Source: Streptomyces wedmorensis
GTDB lineage: Bacteria; Actinomycetota; Actinomycetes; Streptomycetales; Streptomycetaceae
NCBI RefSeq assembly: GCF_000716445.1
Contig: NZ_JNWK01000009.1
Coordinates: 186,001 to 250,000, forward strand
Length of the DNA: 64,000 nucleotides
Direction: 5' to 3'
The notes below the pieces were generated by a model. The model ran no database searches and was not told the DNA's origin. It was given only the letters and a program-made list of their open reading frames with translations. The position numbers and the translations under genes were made by a program. Shown here in pieces: positions 46,248-55,436 of this stretch; the stretch's first letter is position 1, and each line of letters opens with the position of its first letter.

Positions 46248-47105
46248 TCAGTCGTGGGGAACGAGTGCCACGGGCACCGGGCTGTGGTGCAGGACGGCGT
46301 GGGCCACGCTGCCGATGTGTGCGCCTAGCGTCGAACGGCGGGTACGCCGGCCCACCACCACGAGGGAGGCCTCCCGGGCGACCGCCACCAGTTCGAGTCC
46401 GGCCGATCCGACCGCCACGCGGGCGACCGCCTCGACGTCGGGATACTTCGCCCGCCAGGGTTCCAGCATGCTCTCCACCGAACGCTTGATCTCCGGCATC
46501 ATGGAAAGCCTGAAGTCAGGGACCATCGCGGGCCCCAATCCCGCGTGCAGCGGGAGCTCCTGTACGTACACGACGAGGATCCGGGTGTGCCGTCGCGCGG
46601 CTTCCTCGAAGGCGAAGCCCAGGACGGAGTCCACGGGCTGCCGCACGTCGGCCCCGATCACGACGGGGCCCCGCGGAGTGCTTCCCGCGCTGACGGCCCG
46701 TACGAGTACGACGGGACGCGCGACGACACCGGCGACCGTCAGGCCGACCGAGCCGAGCAGGTAGCCGGCCACGCTGCCGAGTGCCCGCGAGCCGAGGACG
46801 AGCAGATCGTTCTCCTCGGCCGCGGCGACCAGACCCGGAACGGGCCCCGAGGACAGCACCTGGGAGGTCACCGACAGGCCGGGATGGCGCTCGCGCAGCT
46901 CACCGGCGGTGCGCGCCATCATCTCCCTGGCCCACGGTTCCTCGGACTCCCCCTCCACGAGCGGCAGAGCGGCCTCCGGTACCGGTTCCTTCGCGTACAC
47001 CAGATGTACGTCCGTGCCGCGCAGCAGCGCCTCCTCGGCGGCCCACTCCGCAGCGGCGTCGGCCTGCTCCGTGCCGTCCAGGCCGACCACGATGCTCCGC
47101 GTCAT
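46248..47105 (-). CDS. Universal stress protein, tandem domains
   Basis: 285 residues, two UspA domains. The first, SIVVGLDGTEQADAAAEWAA, ends with LGSRALGSVAGYLLGSVGL (ATP-binding G-2x-G-9x-G form). The second, GPVVIGADVRQPVDSVLGFA, ends VVGRRTRRSTLGAHIGSVAH. It is last in the eight-gene PDH operon; its ATG overlaps the stop of the CBS-BON gene by four bases. It ends 10 bases from the convergent formate dehydrogenase gene. Confidence 0.94.
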   Translation of the reverse strand: MTRSIVVGLDGTEQADAAAEWAAEEALLRGTDVHLVYAKEPVPEAALPLVEGESEEPWAREMMARTAGELRERHPGLSVTSQVLSSGPVPGLVAAAEENDLLVLGSRALGSVAGYLLGSVGLTVAGVVARPVVLVRAVSAGSTPRGPVVIGADVRQPVDSVLGFAFEEAARRHTRILVVYVQELPLHAGLGPAMVPDFRLSMMPEIKRSVESMLEPWRAKYPDVEAVARVAVGSAGLELVAVAREASLVVVGRRTRRSTLGAHIGSVAHAVLHHSPVPVALVPHD

Positions 47106-47785
47106 GACCGTCCACCTCCTCGTTCGGTGTCATCGACGTCGTACGCGAGACGGGTGCAGGAGACCGAGACCACGCCGTCCACCATGGCGCACATGCGCTC
47201 GATCGCCGGCACCATGCCCCGGAAGGGCAGCCTCCCGCCGAGCTCCACCCGCCCGTCGCGCACCTCGACGGCAAGGGCGGTCGGTTCGAGGCGCAGCGTG
47301 TCGATCAGCACGTCCTCGACGATCTCCCGGCGGATGTCGTCGTCCTCGCGGAGGAAGATGCCCAACAGGTCGCGACGGCTCACGATGCCCATCAAGTGGT
47401 CCTCGCCGTCGACGACGACGAGCCGTTTGACCCTTTGGACCTCCATGAGTCGTGCCGCCTCCGCCACGGTCCACTCCGGGCCGGCGCACACCGCGGGGGC
47501 GGACATCAGCTCCTCGGCCCGTGTTCCCTCGGCCTTCGCCCGTTCCCACGTCTCCAGGTCCGGAACGGCCGGCAGACCACTCGGTGCGGCGGCCCGGTCG
47601 GCGGTCTTGCGCAGCAGATCGCCCTCCGACACCACCCCGACGACCCGGCCGTCGCCGTCCACCACGGGTACGGCTGTCACCTGGTGCTGTGAGAGCGTGC
47701 GGGCGATCTCCTTGAACGGGGCGTCGCCGCGGACGCTCACCACATCGCGGGTCATCAGCTGGTCGATCCTGCGGTGACGCATCAT
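47102..47785 (-). CDS. CBS-pair and BON domain protein
   Basis: 227 residues. CBS1 (MTRDVVSVRGDAPFKEIART to VVGVVSEGDLL) and CBS2 (MSAPAVCAGPEWTVAEAARL to MGIVSRRDLL) form a Bateman module that usually senses adenine nucleotides or NAD(H). A C-terminal BON domain (VRDGRVELGGRLPFRG, last 70 residues) is expected to bind membranes or ligands. Overlaps both neighbours by four bases. Paralogues lie at 53320 and 54468. Confidence 0.93.
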   Translation of the reverse strand: MMRHRRIDQLMTRDVVSVRGDAPFKEIARTLSQHQVTAVPVVDGDGRVVGVVSEGDLLRKTADRAAAPSGLPAVPDLETWERAKAEGTRAEELMSAPAVCAGPEWTVAEAARLMEVQRVKRLVVVDGEDHLMGIVSRRDLLGIFLREDDDIRREIVEDVLIDTLRLEPTALAVEVRDGRVELGGRLPFRGMVPAIERMCAMVDGVVSVSCTRLAYDVDDTERGGGRS

Positions 47786-48051
47786 GCGCTCCTTCCCTGT
47801 GCGGACGCACTGGCCTCGGCCACCAGGCGAGCGGCGCAGCCGTCCCAGGTGCCGAGGGCCGGATGGTCGTCCTCGGTGAGTTCCGTGCCGCTGAGTTCGG
47901 CGAGGGCTTCGACGAACTCGAGGAAGTCCAGCGAATCCAGCTCTAACGCGTCCCGCAGGGGCACGCCGGGATCGAGCCCGGCGAAGTCGGCGTCGGGGAC
48001 GACACGCTGCACGGCTTGCCGGACGAACGCCTTCGCCTGGTCGTGGTTCAC
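47782..48051 (-). CDS. Acyl carrier protein
   Basis: 89 residues from GTG 48051, which follows a GGAGGA site and overlaps the E2 stop (GTGA). The phosphopantetheine attachment Ser is in ELDSLDFLEF (DSL motif, about residue 40), with an acidic four-helix profile. It is free-standing, with no ketosynthase or acyltransferase near by. Placement directly after the E2 acyltransferase and with an acyl-activating enzyme in the same operon suggests that acyl groups generated here, or by the ligase, may be loaded on it. Confidence 0.92.
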   Translation of the reverse strand: MNHDQAKAFVRQAVQRVVPDADFAGLDPGVPLRDALELDSLDFLEFVEALAELSGTELTEDDHPALGTWDGCAARLVAEASASAQGRSA

Positions 48052-49448
48052 AGTTCCTCCGGTCGTTGCAGGAGCTTTTCCATGGTGGTGAGGAGGCGCG
48101 CGCCGGTGGCGCCGTCGGCGGCTCGGTGGTCGGCGGACAGCGTCGCCGTCACCACGGGACGTACTCCCAGCAGGCCGTTCACGGCCACCGGTCGCTCGAC
48201 GATCCGGCCGAGGCCGACGAGCGCGACCTGCGGTGGGTAGACGACCCCGAACACGGCCTCGACGCCCTGGTCGCCGAGGTTCGTGACGGTGAGACTGGGG
48301 TCGGCGGTCTCGGACGCGCGGAGTCGGCCGCCCCGTGCCCGTGCCACCAGGTCCTTGAGCGCGGCCATCACCTCGGCCACGGAGAGGGCGTCGGCGTGGG
48401 CGAGGGCCGGGGCGGCAAGACCACCGCCCCGCAAGGAGACGGCGACACCCAGCCGGACTTCCTCCGCCGGGACGAAGCCGCTGACGCCCCAGTGCCCGTT
48501 GAGCTCGGGCACCTTCCGCGCAGCCAGCGCGACGGCCTTGAGCATGAGTGCGGCGGGCACCAGACGGGCGGACAAGGGCAGTTCGCGGTTGCGGGCGCGC
48601 ATCCACTCCAGGGCCGCTGCCATGTCCACGGTCGTGGAGAGGTAGAAGTGCGGTATCTCCCGCTTGGATCGGCTCATGAGCCGGGCGGTCGCCGCCCGTG
48701 CCACATCCGGGACGGCCGGCTGCGGTGCGCCCTCGGCTGCCGCGGCGGAACGGACGTCCTGCGCACGGACGGTGCCGCCCCGACCCGTGCCGGTCACCTC
48801 GCCGAGGTCGACTCCGAGTTCCGCGGCCAGCCGCCGCGCGAGTGGTGAGGACTTCGCGCGCTGCGGAGCCTGACGCTGCCCGGTCGAGTCGTCACTGCGC
48901 ACCGGCCTTGGCGGCCGTGCGGTCGGCGCGGTCTTCGCCTCGGCCCCGCCTCGGCTCCGCCTCCGTCGCGCCGACTCCGTGCCCTGCTGCCGCCTGATCC
49001 CGGTGCCAGTGGGCTCTGAGGGGCCGGCGGTCGTGTCGCGCTCCGGCGCTCGTGCAGGTTCCAGTTCCGGTTCCGCATGCTCCACGTCCGCGCGTGTGAT
49101 CCTGCCTCCCGGGCCCGAACCATGGACGGCGGCGAGGTCGACGTGCCGGTCCTGGGCGAGTCGGCGGACCAGCGGCGTCGACGGGGGCCGGTCCGCGGTG
49201 GGCCTGTCCTCGGCGGACGGGCCGATACGGGCCAACGGGGTGCCCACCGGCACGGTGGTGCCCTCGTCGACGAGGAGGGCGTCGACCGTACCGCTCTCGA
49301 AGCACTCCACCTCGATCGCCGACTTGGCGGTCTCGACCACCGCGATGACGTCACCCCGCGCCACCCGGTCACCCGGGTGCACCAGCCACTGGGAGAGCGT
49401 GCCGTCGTCCATGTCGGCGCCGAGCGAGGGCATCGTGAACTCGGCCAT
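48048..49448 (-). CDS. Dihydrolipoamide acyltransferase (E2) of a 2-oxoacid dehydrogenase, with two subunit-binding domains
   Basis: 466 residues. The lipoyl domain (1-75) carries the attachment Lys in VETAKSAIEVE. Two peripheral-subunit-binding domains follow, STPLVRRLAQDRHVDLAAVH (about 105-140) and SSPLARRLAAELGVDLGEVT (about 200-235), where one is usual. The catalytic domain ends with LSADHRAADGA (His and Asp of DHRxxDG) near 440. There is one base between the E1beta stop and this ATG. No E3 gene follows, so lipoamide dehydrogenase must come from elsewhere. The acyl group could be acetyl or branched-chain; context with an acetyl-CoA synthetase-like ligase favours acetyl. Confidence 0.92.
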   Translation of the reverse strand: MAEFTMPSLGADMDDGTLSQWLVHPGDRVARGDVIAVVETAKSAIEVECFESGTVDALLVDEGTTVPVGTPLARIGPSAEDRPTADRPPSTPLVRRLAQDRHVDLAAVHGSGPGGRITRADVEHAEPELEPARAPERDTTAGPSEPTGTGIRRQQGTESARRRRSRGGAEAKTAPTARPPRPVRSDDSTGQRQAPQRAKSSPLARRLAAELGVDLGEVTGTGRGGTVRAQDVRSAAAAEGAPQPAVPDVARAATARLMSRSKREIPHFYLSTTVDMAAALEWMRARNRELPLSARLVPAALMLKAVALAARKVPELNGHWGVSGFVPAEEVRLGVAVSLRGGGLAAPALAHADALSVAEVMAALKDLVARARGGRLRASETADPSLTVTNLGDQGVEAVFGVVYPPQVALVGLGRIVERPVAVNGLLGVRPVVTATLSADHRAADGATGARLLTTMEKLLQRPEEL

Positions 49449-49449
49449 C

Positions 49450-50460
49450 TCAGCCCACCACCCGCCGCGCCGCCGCCATGATTCCGGCCGACTGGGGGAG
49501 TGCCGCCTCCTCCAGCCGACGGGCGTAGGGGATGGGGACCTCCGCGCTGCACACCCGCTCGACGGGCGCGTCGAGTTCGAAGAACGCCTGCTCGCAGATG
49601 CGCGACTCGATCTCGGCGGACAGACTGCCGCTGCGCCAGCCCTCGTCGACCACCACGGCCCGGTGGGTCCGCCGGACCGAGCCGACGATCGTGGCGTCGT
49701 CCAGGGGACGTAGCGTGCGCAGGTCGACGACCTCCGCGCCGATCCCCTCGCCCGCCAGTTCCTCCGCGGCTTCGAGTGCCTTGGACACGCAACCGCTGTA
49801 CGCGACGACCGTGACGTCGGTGCCCTGGCGGCGGACGGCCGCGTGGTCCAGGTCGACCTGATGGACCGCCGGGTCGAGCGTCCCGGCCGCGTTGTACAGG
49901 CTGCCGTGCTCGAAGATCAGAACCGGGTCGGGGTCCGCCAGCGCGGCGGACAGCACGTGGCGGGCGTCGTCGATCGTGGCAGGCGCCAGGACACGGAGAC
50001 CGGGGATGTGCGCGTACCAGCCTTCGAGGCTGTGGGAGTGCTGGGCGGCCAGTTGCCGGCCTGCGCCCGTCGTCATCCGGATGACCAGCGGCACACCGAG
50101 TTGTCCGCCGGACATGTGCCGCAGCGTGGCGGCGTTGTTGAGGATCTGGTCGAGGGCCAGCAGGCTGAAGTTGACGGTCATGATCTCGACGACGGGCCGC
50201 ATCCCGGCCAGGGCGGCGCCGATCCCGGCTCCGACGAACGCGGACTCCGAGAGAGGCGTGTCCCGGATGCGCTCCGGGCCGAACTCCTCCAGGAGGCCGA
50301 GGCTCACCCCGAAGCATCCGCCGTATCGGCCCACGTCCTCACCCATCAGGAACACTCGGTCGTCCGAGGCCAGGGCCTCGCGCAGTCCCTCGCGCAGGGC
50401 CTCCCTGTATGTGGTGGTGTCGTCGTCGGGATGCGCCCGAGGTCGCGTACGCGTGCTCAT
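49450..50460 (-). CDS. Pyruvate (2-oxoacid) dehydrogenase E1 beta subunit
   Basis: 336 residues from ATG 50460, which overlaps the E1alpha TGA by four bases. Contains [20 protein letters not shown], the TPP-facing [20 protein letters not shown] and [20 protein letters not shown], and ends in a transketolase C-terminal domain ([15 protein letters not shown]). With E1alpha it makes the heterotetrameric TPP-dependent decarboxylase. Streptomyces normally use a homodimeric AceE-type E1 for central metabolism, so this is a second, alternative complex. Confidence 0.93.
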   Translation of the reverse strand: MSTRTRPRAHPDDDTTTYREALREGLREALASDDRVFLMGEDVGRYGGCFGVSLGLLEEFGPERIRDTPLSESAFVGAGIGAALAGMRPVVEIMTVNFSLLALDQILNNAATLRHMSGGQLGVPLVIRMTTGAGRQLAAQHSHSLEGWYAHIPGLRVLAPATIDDARHVLSAALADPDPVLIFEHGSLYNAAGTLDPAVHQVDLDHAAVRRQGTDVTVVAYSGCVSKALEAAEELAGEGIGAEVVDLRTLRPLDDATIVGSVRRTHRAVVVDEGWRSGSLSAEIESRICEQAFFELDAPVERVCSAEVPIPYARRLEEAALPQSAGIMAAARRVVG

Positions 50461-51524
50461 GCCTGAGCCTCCTCGTGTCGGCCCGTGACATGCAGCAGCA
50501 GATCCTCGGCCGGCTCCTCGGGGGCCTGTTCGGCCGCCCGGACGGCGTCGTCGATCTCCTCGGCGACCCGGTGCTCCAGGTCCTCCAGCGCGGCGGCGTC
50601 GAGGAGTCCAGACGTGCGCATGCCGTCGGCGAGGCCGGTGACGGGGTCGTGCCGCTTCCACTCCTCGACCTCGTCCTTCGGCCGGTACCGGTCCGGGTCG
50701 TACATCGAGTGCGCGCGGAACCGGTACGTCCGCATCTCCAGGAAGTGCGGTCCGCTGCCGGCGCGAAGGGACTCGACCGCCCCGCGCGCCGCCTTCTCCA
50801 CGGCGTGCACGTCCATGCCGTCGACGGCCCAGGCCGCCATGCCGTACGACGCCGCCCGCATCGCCAGGTCCGTCTGGGCGTGTTCGCGGGCGAGGGCCGT
50901 CCCCATCGCGTACAGGTTGTTCTCGCAGACGAAGAGCACGGGCAGTCCCCAGAGCGCCGCCAGATTGGCGGTCTCGTGGAACTCGCCCTCCGCGAATGCC
51001 CCGTCACCGAAGAAGCAGCAGGTCACCCGGGGCTCGCCGCGCATCCGGTCGGCGAGCGCCAGGCCCGCCGCGAGCGGCAGTCCGCCGCCCACGATCGCGT
51101 TGCCGCCGTAGAAGCGGCGGCCGGCGTCGAAGAGGTGCATGGAACCGCCGCGGCCGTGGCTGCACCCCGTGCTCTTCCCGTACATCTCCGCCATCACGGC
51201 CTCGGGTGGTATCCCACGGGCCAGGGCGTGGCCGTGTTCGCGGTACGTGGAGACGACCGCGTCCCGCTCGTCGAGCGCCTGGTGGACGCCGACCGCCACC
51301 GCCTCCTCGCCGATGTAGAGGTGGACGAACCCCCGGATCGTCGCTGCGCTGTACAGCTCGACGCACCGTTCCTCGAACCTCCGGATGAGCAGCATCCGCC
51401 GCAGCAGGTCCAGGTCGTGGGCCGCCGCAGGTGTGCGGGACGGCGCCGCGGGCGCGTGTGCGCGACGGGGGCTCTTCGCCTTCGGTGTTCCGGCGGACGT
51501 ACCGCCGTGTGCGGTGGCCATCAC
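50457..51524 (-). CDS. Pyruvate (2-oxoacid) dehydrogenase E1 alpha subunit
   Basis: 355 residues from GTG 51524, with ATG 51521 also possible; either way it overlaps the upstream stop. An Ala/Pro-rich N-terminus is followed by [20 protein letters not shown] and [18 protein letters not shown]. The TPP-binding motif is [20 protein letters not shown], ending in an N-N ([10 protein letters not shown]), and the phosphorylation-loop-like [15 protein letters not shown] follows. All core residues are intact. Substrate preference (pyruvate, acetoin or branched 2-oxoacids) cannot be settled from motifs; [11 protein letters not shown] is pyruvate-type. Confidence 0.93.
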   Translation of the reverse strand: MMATAHGGTSAGTPKAKSPRRAHAPAAPSRTPAAAHDLDLLRRMLLIRRFEERCVELYSAATIRGFVHLYIGEEAVAVGVHQALDERDAVVSTYREHGHALARGIPPEAVMAEMYGKSTGCSHGRGGSMHLFDAGRRFYGGNAIVGGGLPLAAGLALADRMRGEPRVTCCFFGDGAFAEGEFHETANLAALWGLPVLFVCENNLYAMGTALAREHAQTDLAMRAASYGMAAWAVDGMDVHAVEKAARGAVESLRAGSGPHFLEMRTYRFRAHSMYDPDRYRPKDEVEEWKRHDPVTGLADGMRTSGLLDAAALEDLEHRVAEEIDDAVRAAEQAPEEPAEDLLLHVTGRHEEAQA

Positions 51525-53323
51525 GGATCCTTCTCGGAGAGCTCGGCGGTCCCGGCCGGTTCGGGTGTCTCCAGGGTCGACACGTCTCCCTCGGGCAGAC
51601 CCAGTTCGCGGGCCCGCAGCAGGCGGCGCATCACCTTGCCGCTGCGGGTGTGGGGCAGATCCTCGACGAACTCGATCTCCCGGGGGGCGACGGCCGGGCC
51701 GAGGCGCCGGCGGGCGAACGCCAGGACGTCACGCCGTAGTCCGGTGTCAGGCGGGTACTCGGGGCGCGGCAGCACGAACGCCTTGACGATCGCGCCGGCC
51801 AGCGGGTCAGGGCGTCCGATGACACCGGCCTCGGCGACGGCCGGATGTTCCATGAGCGCGCTCTCCACCTCGAACGGCCCGATGAGGTGCCCTGCGGACT
51901 TGATGACGTCGTCGGCGCGGCCCACGAACCAGTACCAGCCGTCGGCGTCGCGGCTGACGAGGTCGCCGGTCAGATACCAGCCGTCGGCGAAGCACGCCTC
52001 GTAGCGGTTCGGCTCGTGCAGGTAGCCGCGGAACATCGAAGGCCAGCCCGCCCGCAGGGCGAGCTCGCCCTGGGCACCCGGTTCCCGGAGGATGTGGATC
52101 CGCCCGCCGGTGATCGCGGCCCGGCCGTCCTCGCCGCACGCCAGTACGGCGGCCTCGACGCCGGGAACCGGTCGGCCCATCGAACCGGGCCGGACCGGGT
52201 CGGCCGCGAAGTTGGCGATCATGATGGCACCGGTCTCGGTCTGCCACCAGGTGTCGTGGACCGGAAGCCCGAGTGCTTCCCGGCCCCAGTGCACGGCCTC
52301 GGGATTGAGCGGCTCGCCGACACTGGCGACGAACCGGAGCGACGAGAGGTCGTGGCGCGCGGCGGGCGTCCGGTCGCCGCTGCGGGGTGCGGCCCGCATG
52401 AGCATGCGGAGCGCGGTGGGCGCGGTGTACCAGACGGTGACGTGCTGGTCGGCGAGGATCCGGTACCAGCGGGCGGGGGCGAAGTCCCCTTCGTCGACGA
52501 CGGTCGTCACCCCGTGGGTGAGCGGGGCGATGATGCCGTAGGACATGCCGGTGACCCAGCCGGGGTCGGCGGTGCACCAGAAGACGTCGCCCTCGTGCAG
52601 GTCCAGGGCGTAGGCGGCGGTGACGTGGTGGGCGAGGACCGCCTCGTGCACGTGTATCGCGCCCTTGGGAGTGCCTGTCGTGCCGCTGGTGAAGTGCACC
52701 AGCGCCGGCTCCGTCGGGTCGGTCGGTCCCAGCGTGTACTCGTCCGGCGCGGCGTCCGTGAGCGCGGGGAAGGAGAGGGTGTCCGGGGGCGGGTCGGCCC
52801 CGGGGTCGAGGAGCAGGACGTGCCGCAGGTGCGGAAGACGGGACCGTACCGGGGCCACCTTGCGCTCGTACAGCTCCCGGGTCGTGACCAGCGCCCGGGC
52901 GTTGCCCAGCTTCATGCGCAGTGCGACGGGTTCGGGACCGAAGGCGGTGAACAGGGGGCACAGGACTCGTCCGGCACGCAGCGTTCCGAGGACGGTGCTG
53001 TACAGCTCGAACCGGCGGCCGAGGAGGGTGAACACCCGCTCGCCGCGTTCCAGGCCGAGCGTCTCCAGCACGTGCGCGAAGCGGGAGCTCTCGGCCGCGA
53101 GACGGGCGAAGGTGACCGTCTGGACGGATCCGTCGCGGGCGACGCAGCGCAGCGCGACGTGCTCGCCGTGGCCCTCGCGCAGGTGCCGGTCGACCGCCTC
53201 GTAGCCGATGTTGATGCCGCCGTCCGGCAGCCCGGCGAGCCGGGACCGCTCGCGCCGCCAGGAGAAGGTGGCCCGGGCGCTCTCGTAGTCCGGCATGACC
53301 GGCGACACCCACAGGGCGTTCAT
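51521..53323 (-). CDS. Acetyl-CoA synthetase-like acyl-CoA ligase
   Basis: 600-residue adenylate-forming enzyme. The P-loop-like [20 protein letters not shown] (about 230-250), [15 protein letters not shown] (A5), [19 protein letters not shown] (A7/A8) and the acetylation-target Lys in [14 protein letters not shown] (A10) are all present. It is closest in style to AcsA rather than to long-chain ligases. It would make acetyl-CoA from acetate and ATP, the same product as the PDH encoded next to it. Overlaps both neighbours by four bases. Confidence 0.92.
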   Translation of the reverse strand: MNALWVSPVMPDYESARATFSWRRERSRLAGLPDGGINIGYEAVDRHLREGHGEHVALRCVARDGSVQTVTFARLAAESSRFAHVLETLGLERGERVFTLLGRRFELYSTVLGTLRAGRVLCPLFTAFGPEPVALRMKLGNARALVTTRELYERKVAPVRSRLPHLRHVLLLDPGADPPPDTLSFPALTDAAPDEYTLGPTDPTEPALVHFTSGTTGTPKGAIHVHEAVLAHHVTAAYALDLHEGDVFWCTADPGWVTGMSYGIIAPLTHGVTTVVDEGDFAPARWYRILADQHVTVWYTAPTALRMLMRAAPRSGDRTPAARHDLSSLRFVASVGEPLNPEAVHWGREALGLPVHDTWWQTETGAIMIANFAADPVRPGSMGRPVPGVEAAVLACGEDGRAAITGGRIHILREPGAQGELALRAGWPSMFRGYLHEPNRYEACFADGWYLTGDLVSRDADGWYWFVGRADDVIKSAGHLIGPFEVESALMEHPAVAEAGVIGRPDPLAGAIVKAFVLPRPEYPPDTGLRRDVLAFARRRLGPAVAPREIEFVEDLPHTRSGKVMRRLLRARELGLPEGDVSTLETPEPAGTAELSEKDP

Positions 53324-53997
53324 CGGGGTGGCTCCACGTCGAGCGCGAGGTTGTCGTAGGCGTACTCGATCGATTCGTGCAGGGCGACGACTCCGTCGAC
53401 CGAGCGGCAGAGTCGCGTGATCACACGGATGTCGGCCCGCTCGTCGACCCGGCCCGTCAGCCCGACGACCCCGTCGTCGACGGTCACACGGATCGTCTCG
53501 GGGGCGAGGCGCAGGGTGTCGGCCAGGACGTCGTGCTCGATCTCGTCACGGATCGCGGTGTCACTGCGCAGGAAGGGCCGCAGCAGGTCACTGCGGCTGA
53601 TGATCCCGACGAGCCGACCGGTCTCGTCGGTCACGGGCAGTCTCTTCACAGCCTTGCGCTGCATGGTCCGGGCCGTCTCGACGAGATTCCAGCTCGCCTG
53701 CGCCGTGACGGCCGGCGAGGTCATCAGCTGGGCGGCCGTCTCCGCATCGGGCAGCCCCCGCTCCTGTGACAGCAGCCGGACGCCGGCCCAACGGCCCTCC
53801 AGGTCGGGGAGCTCGGCGGTGGACCGCAGCAGGTCGGCCTCCGAGACCACACCGAGCAGGCGTCGGTCGGCGTCGACGACCGGGACCGCCGAGACGTCGT
53901 GGTCGGCGAAGAGCCGGGCGATCTGTTTGAAGGGGGTCTCCGGGGCGGCGGTGACCACATCGTGGGTCATCACTTCGAAAACCGTGCGGTGCTGCAT
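53320..53997 (-). CDS. CBS-pair and BON domain protein, first gene of the PDH operon
   Basis: 225 residues. Two CBS repeats ([20 protein letters not shown] to [11 protein letters not shown], and [20 protein letters not shown] to [10 protein letters not shown]) are followed by a BON domain ([16 protein letters not shown]). It is a clear paralogue of the protein at 47102-47785, which sits near the far end of the same operon. It is the promoter-proximal gene, and an operator-like palindrome lies about 90 bases upstream. Likely a nucleotide sensor controlling the operon products or membrane association. Confidence 0.93.
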   Translation of the reverse strand: MQHRTVFEVMTHDVVTAAPETPFKQIARLFADHDVSAVPVVDADRRLLGVVSEADLLRSTAELPDLEGRWAGVRLLSQERGLPDAETAAQLMTSPAVTAQASWNLVETARTMQRKAVKRLPVTDETGRLVGIISRSDLLRPFLRSDTAIRDEIEHDVLADTLRLAPETIRVTVDDGVVGLTGRVDERADIRVITRLCRSVDGVVALHESIEYAYDNLALDVEPPR

Positions 53998-54085
53998 GAC
54001 GGTCCTCCTTCACGGGGCGCGGCAGCCCCAGACCTCACTCTGCTGCGCGAAGCCCACCCGGGGCAGTGCCGAACGGTCCCCATCC

Positions 54086-54103
54086 GGGACTGTTCGCCCC
54101 TAT
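54086..54103. promoter_or_regulatory. Operator-like site GGGACTGTTCGCCCCTAT
   Basis: In the divergent region between the PDH operon and the DUF1918 gene, about 90 bases from each start. Shares the GGGAC-G--CG-CCCTAT frame with the site at 55349. Confidence 0.55.
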
Positions 54104-54196
54104 GGCGGTCGGCCGGCCGGGACGCACGGTGGAGAAGGCGAGAGAGCCGGCCTCGGGAGGACCGCGGTCGGGCGCTCGTGCCGGGAGGCGAGAACC

Positions 54197-54481
54197 ATGG
54201 CTGCAATCGGAGAACGGGAAGGTCAGGAGGAGCCCCGCGCCGGGTTGTGGGCTCGCGTCGGCGACCGGCTGATCGTGGGTGGTGCCACGGTCGGGGACGA
54301 GGGGCGTGACGGTGAGATCGTCGGGCTCCACCATCCGGACGGCACTCCGCCGTTCGACGTCCGATGGTCGGACACGGGCCGGGTCACCGAGGTGTTCCCG
54401 GGCCCGGACGCGCGGGTCCAGCACTTTCCGCCGCACGGCACGGGAGAGGCCGGACCCGTGAAGGCCGCTACCCGGTCGTGA
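54197..54481 (+). CDS. DUF1918 domain protein
   Basis: 94 residues from ATG 54197 with a GGGAGG site. Residues 18-75 match DUF1918 (VGDRLIVGGATVGDEGRDGE and PPFDVRWSDTGRVTEVFPGP), an SH3-like small domain of unknown function common in actinobacterial stress loci. Its 3' end overlaps the convergent CBS-BON gene by 14 bases. Confidence 0.88.
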   Translation: MAAIGEREGQEEPRAGLWARVGDRLIVGGATVGDEGRDGEIVGLHHPDGTPPFDVRWSDTGRVTEVFPGPDARVQHFPPHGTGEAGPVKAATRS

Positions 54482-55067
54482 ACTCCGCCGTCGCGGCCAC
54501 CACGCCGGGCACCGCCCGGGTCAACCGCAGGGCCAGATCCGCCGGAACGGACTGTGGCAGGCGTCCGGCGAGCGTCACCGCGCCGTCCTCGACCCGTACG
54601 GTCAGTGCCGCGTCACCTTCGGGGATCAGGTGCGTGAGGAGTTCGTGGCGCACGTCCCCGGCGAGTTCGGCGTCGGAGCGAAGGTAGACCTTGAGCAGAT
54701 CGCCCCGGCTGACGACACCCACCGGGCGGCCGCCCTCGTCCACCACGGGAAGCCGCTTGAGGTGGCCCCGCGCCATCAGCCGCGCGGCCCCGGCGATCGT
54801 GGCATCGCGCGGAACCGTGACGGGCGGGGCCGTCATCAGGCTGCCCGCCGTCACCGATCGCGCGTCGTCCCGGGCCTCTCCCGGAACCTTGCCGAGTACG
54901 TCCGCCTCGGACACCACACCGACCACTCGCCCCTCGGCCGACAGCACCGGGACCGCGCTCACGCCCCAGCGCCGCATGGACCGGACGATCTCCTTGACCG
55001 GTGCGTCGAGCCTGGCGGAGACCACCGCATGGGTCATCACGTCGTCGACGGTACGAGGGTGCTTCAT
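54468..55067 (-). CDS. CBS-pair and BON domain protein (third paralogue)
   Basis: 199 residues from ATG 55067 (GGAGG site). CBS repeats MTHAVVSARLDAPVKEIVRS to VVGVVSEADVL and MTAPPVTVPRDATIAGAARL to VGVVSRGDLL, then a shortened BON domain (VEDGAVTLAGRLPQSV). It is divergent from the USP at 55437, with which it shares a 370-base regulatory region containing one strong and one weak operator-like site. Confidence 0.92.
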   Translation of the reverse strand: MKHPRTVDDVMTHAVVSARLDAPVKEIVRSMRRWGVSAVPVLSAEGRVVGVVSEADVLGKVPGEARDDARSVTAGSLMTAPPVTVPRDATIAGAARLMARGHLKRLPVVDEGGRPVGVVSRGDLLKVYLRSDAELAGDVRHELLTHLIPEGDAALTVRVEDGAVTLAGRLPQSVPADLALRLTRAVPGVVAATAEFTTG

Positions 55068-55348
55068 GACCGGCCTCCGGTACGTCTGCGCCCCGAGTCC
55101 TGTTGCTGCGAGGGTGTCGCCGCCGGGCGGCGGACGACAAGGGCCGAAAGGGGCACGTCGGGACCCGGGCAGCCCAGGCACGGACCGTCTGCCGATGCTT
55201 TCCTGAAAGCGAGAGGGGACTGCCGGAGGGACGCGGGGAAGCGGCTTCGAGCCGTGCACCGCGCGATCAGGATCCGCGAGGAGCGGATGGGCCCCCTCCC
55301 GTCGTGTCTCCGCGTCGCCACCACACCTGGTCCGGGCGGGCCGCACCC

Positions 55349-55366
55349 GGGACCGACCGGCCCTAT
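55349..55366. promoter_or_regulatory. Operator-like site GGGACCGACCGGCCCTAT
   Basis: Best palindromic example of the recurring motif, 70 bases upstream of the USP ATG at 55437. A weaker relative (GGGCCGAAAGGGGC) lies at 55141, nearer the divergent CBS-BON gene. Confidence 0.6.
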
Positions 55367-55436
55367 TCGGTCACTTCCGCCCGGTGCGAGCGTGGCAGCA
55401 GGCCACTCACTCACGACCGGAAAGGCGGTGGGCACG

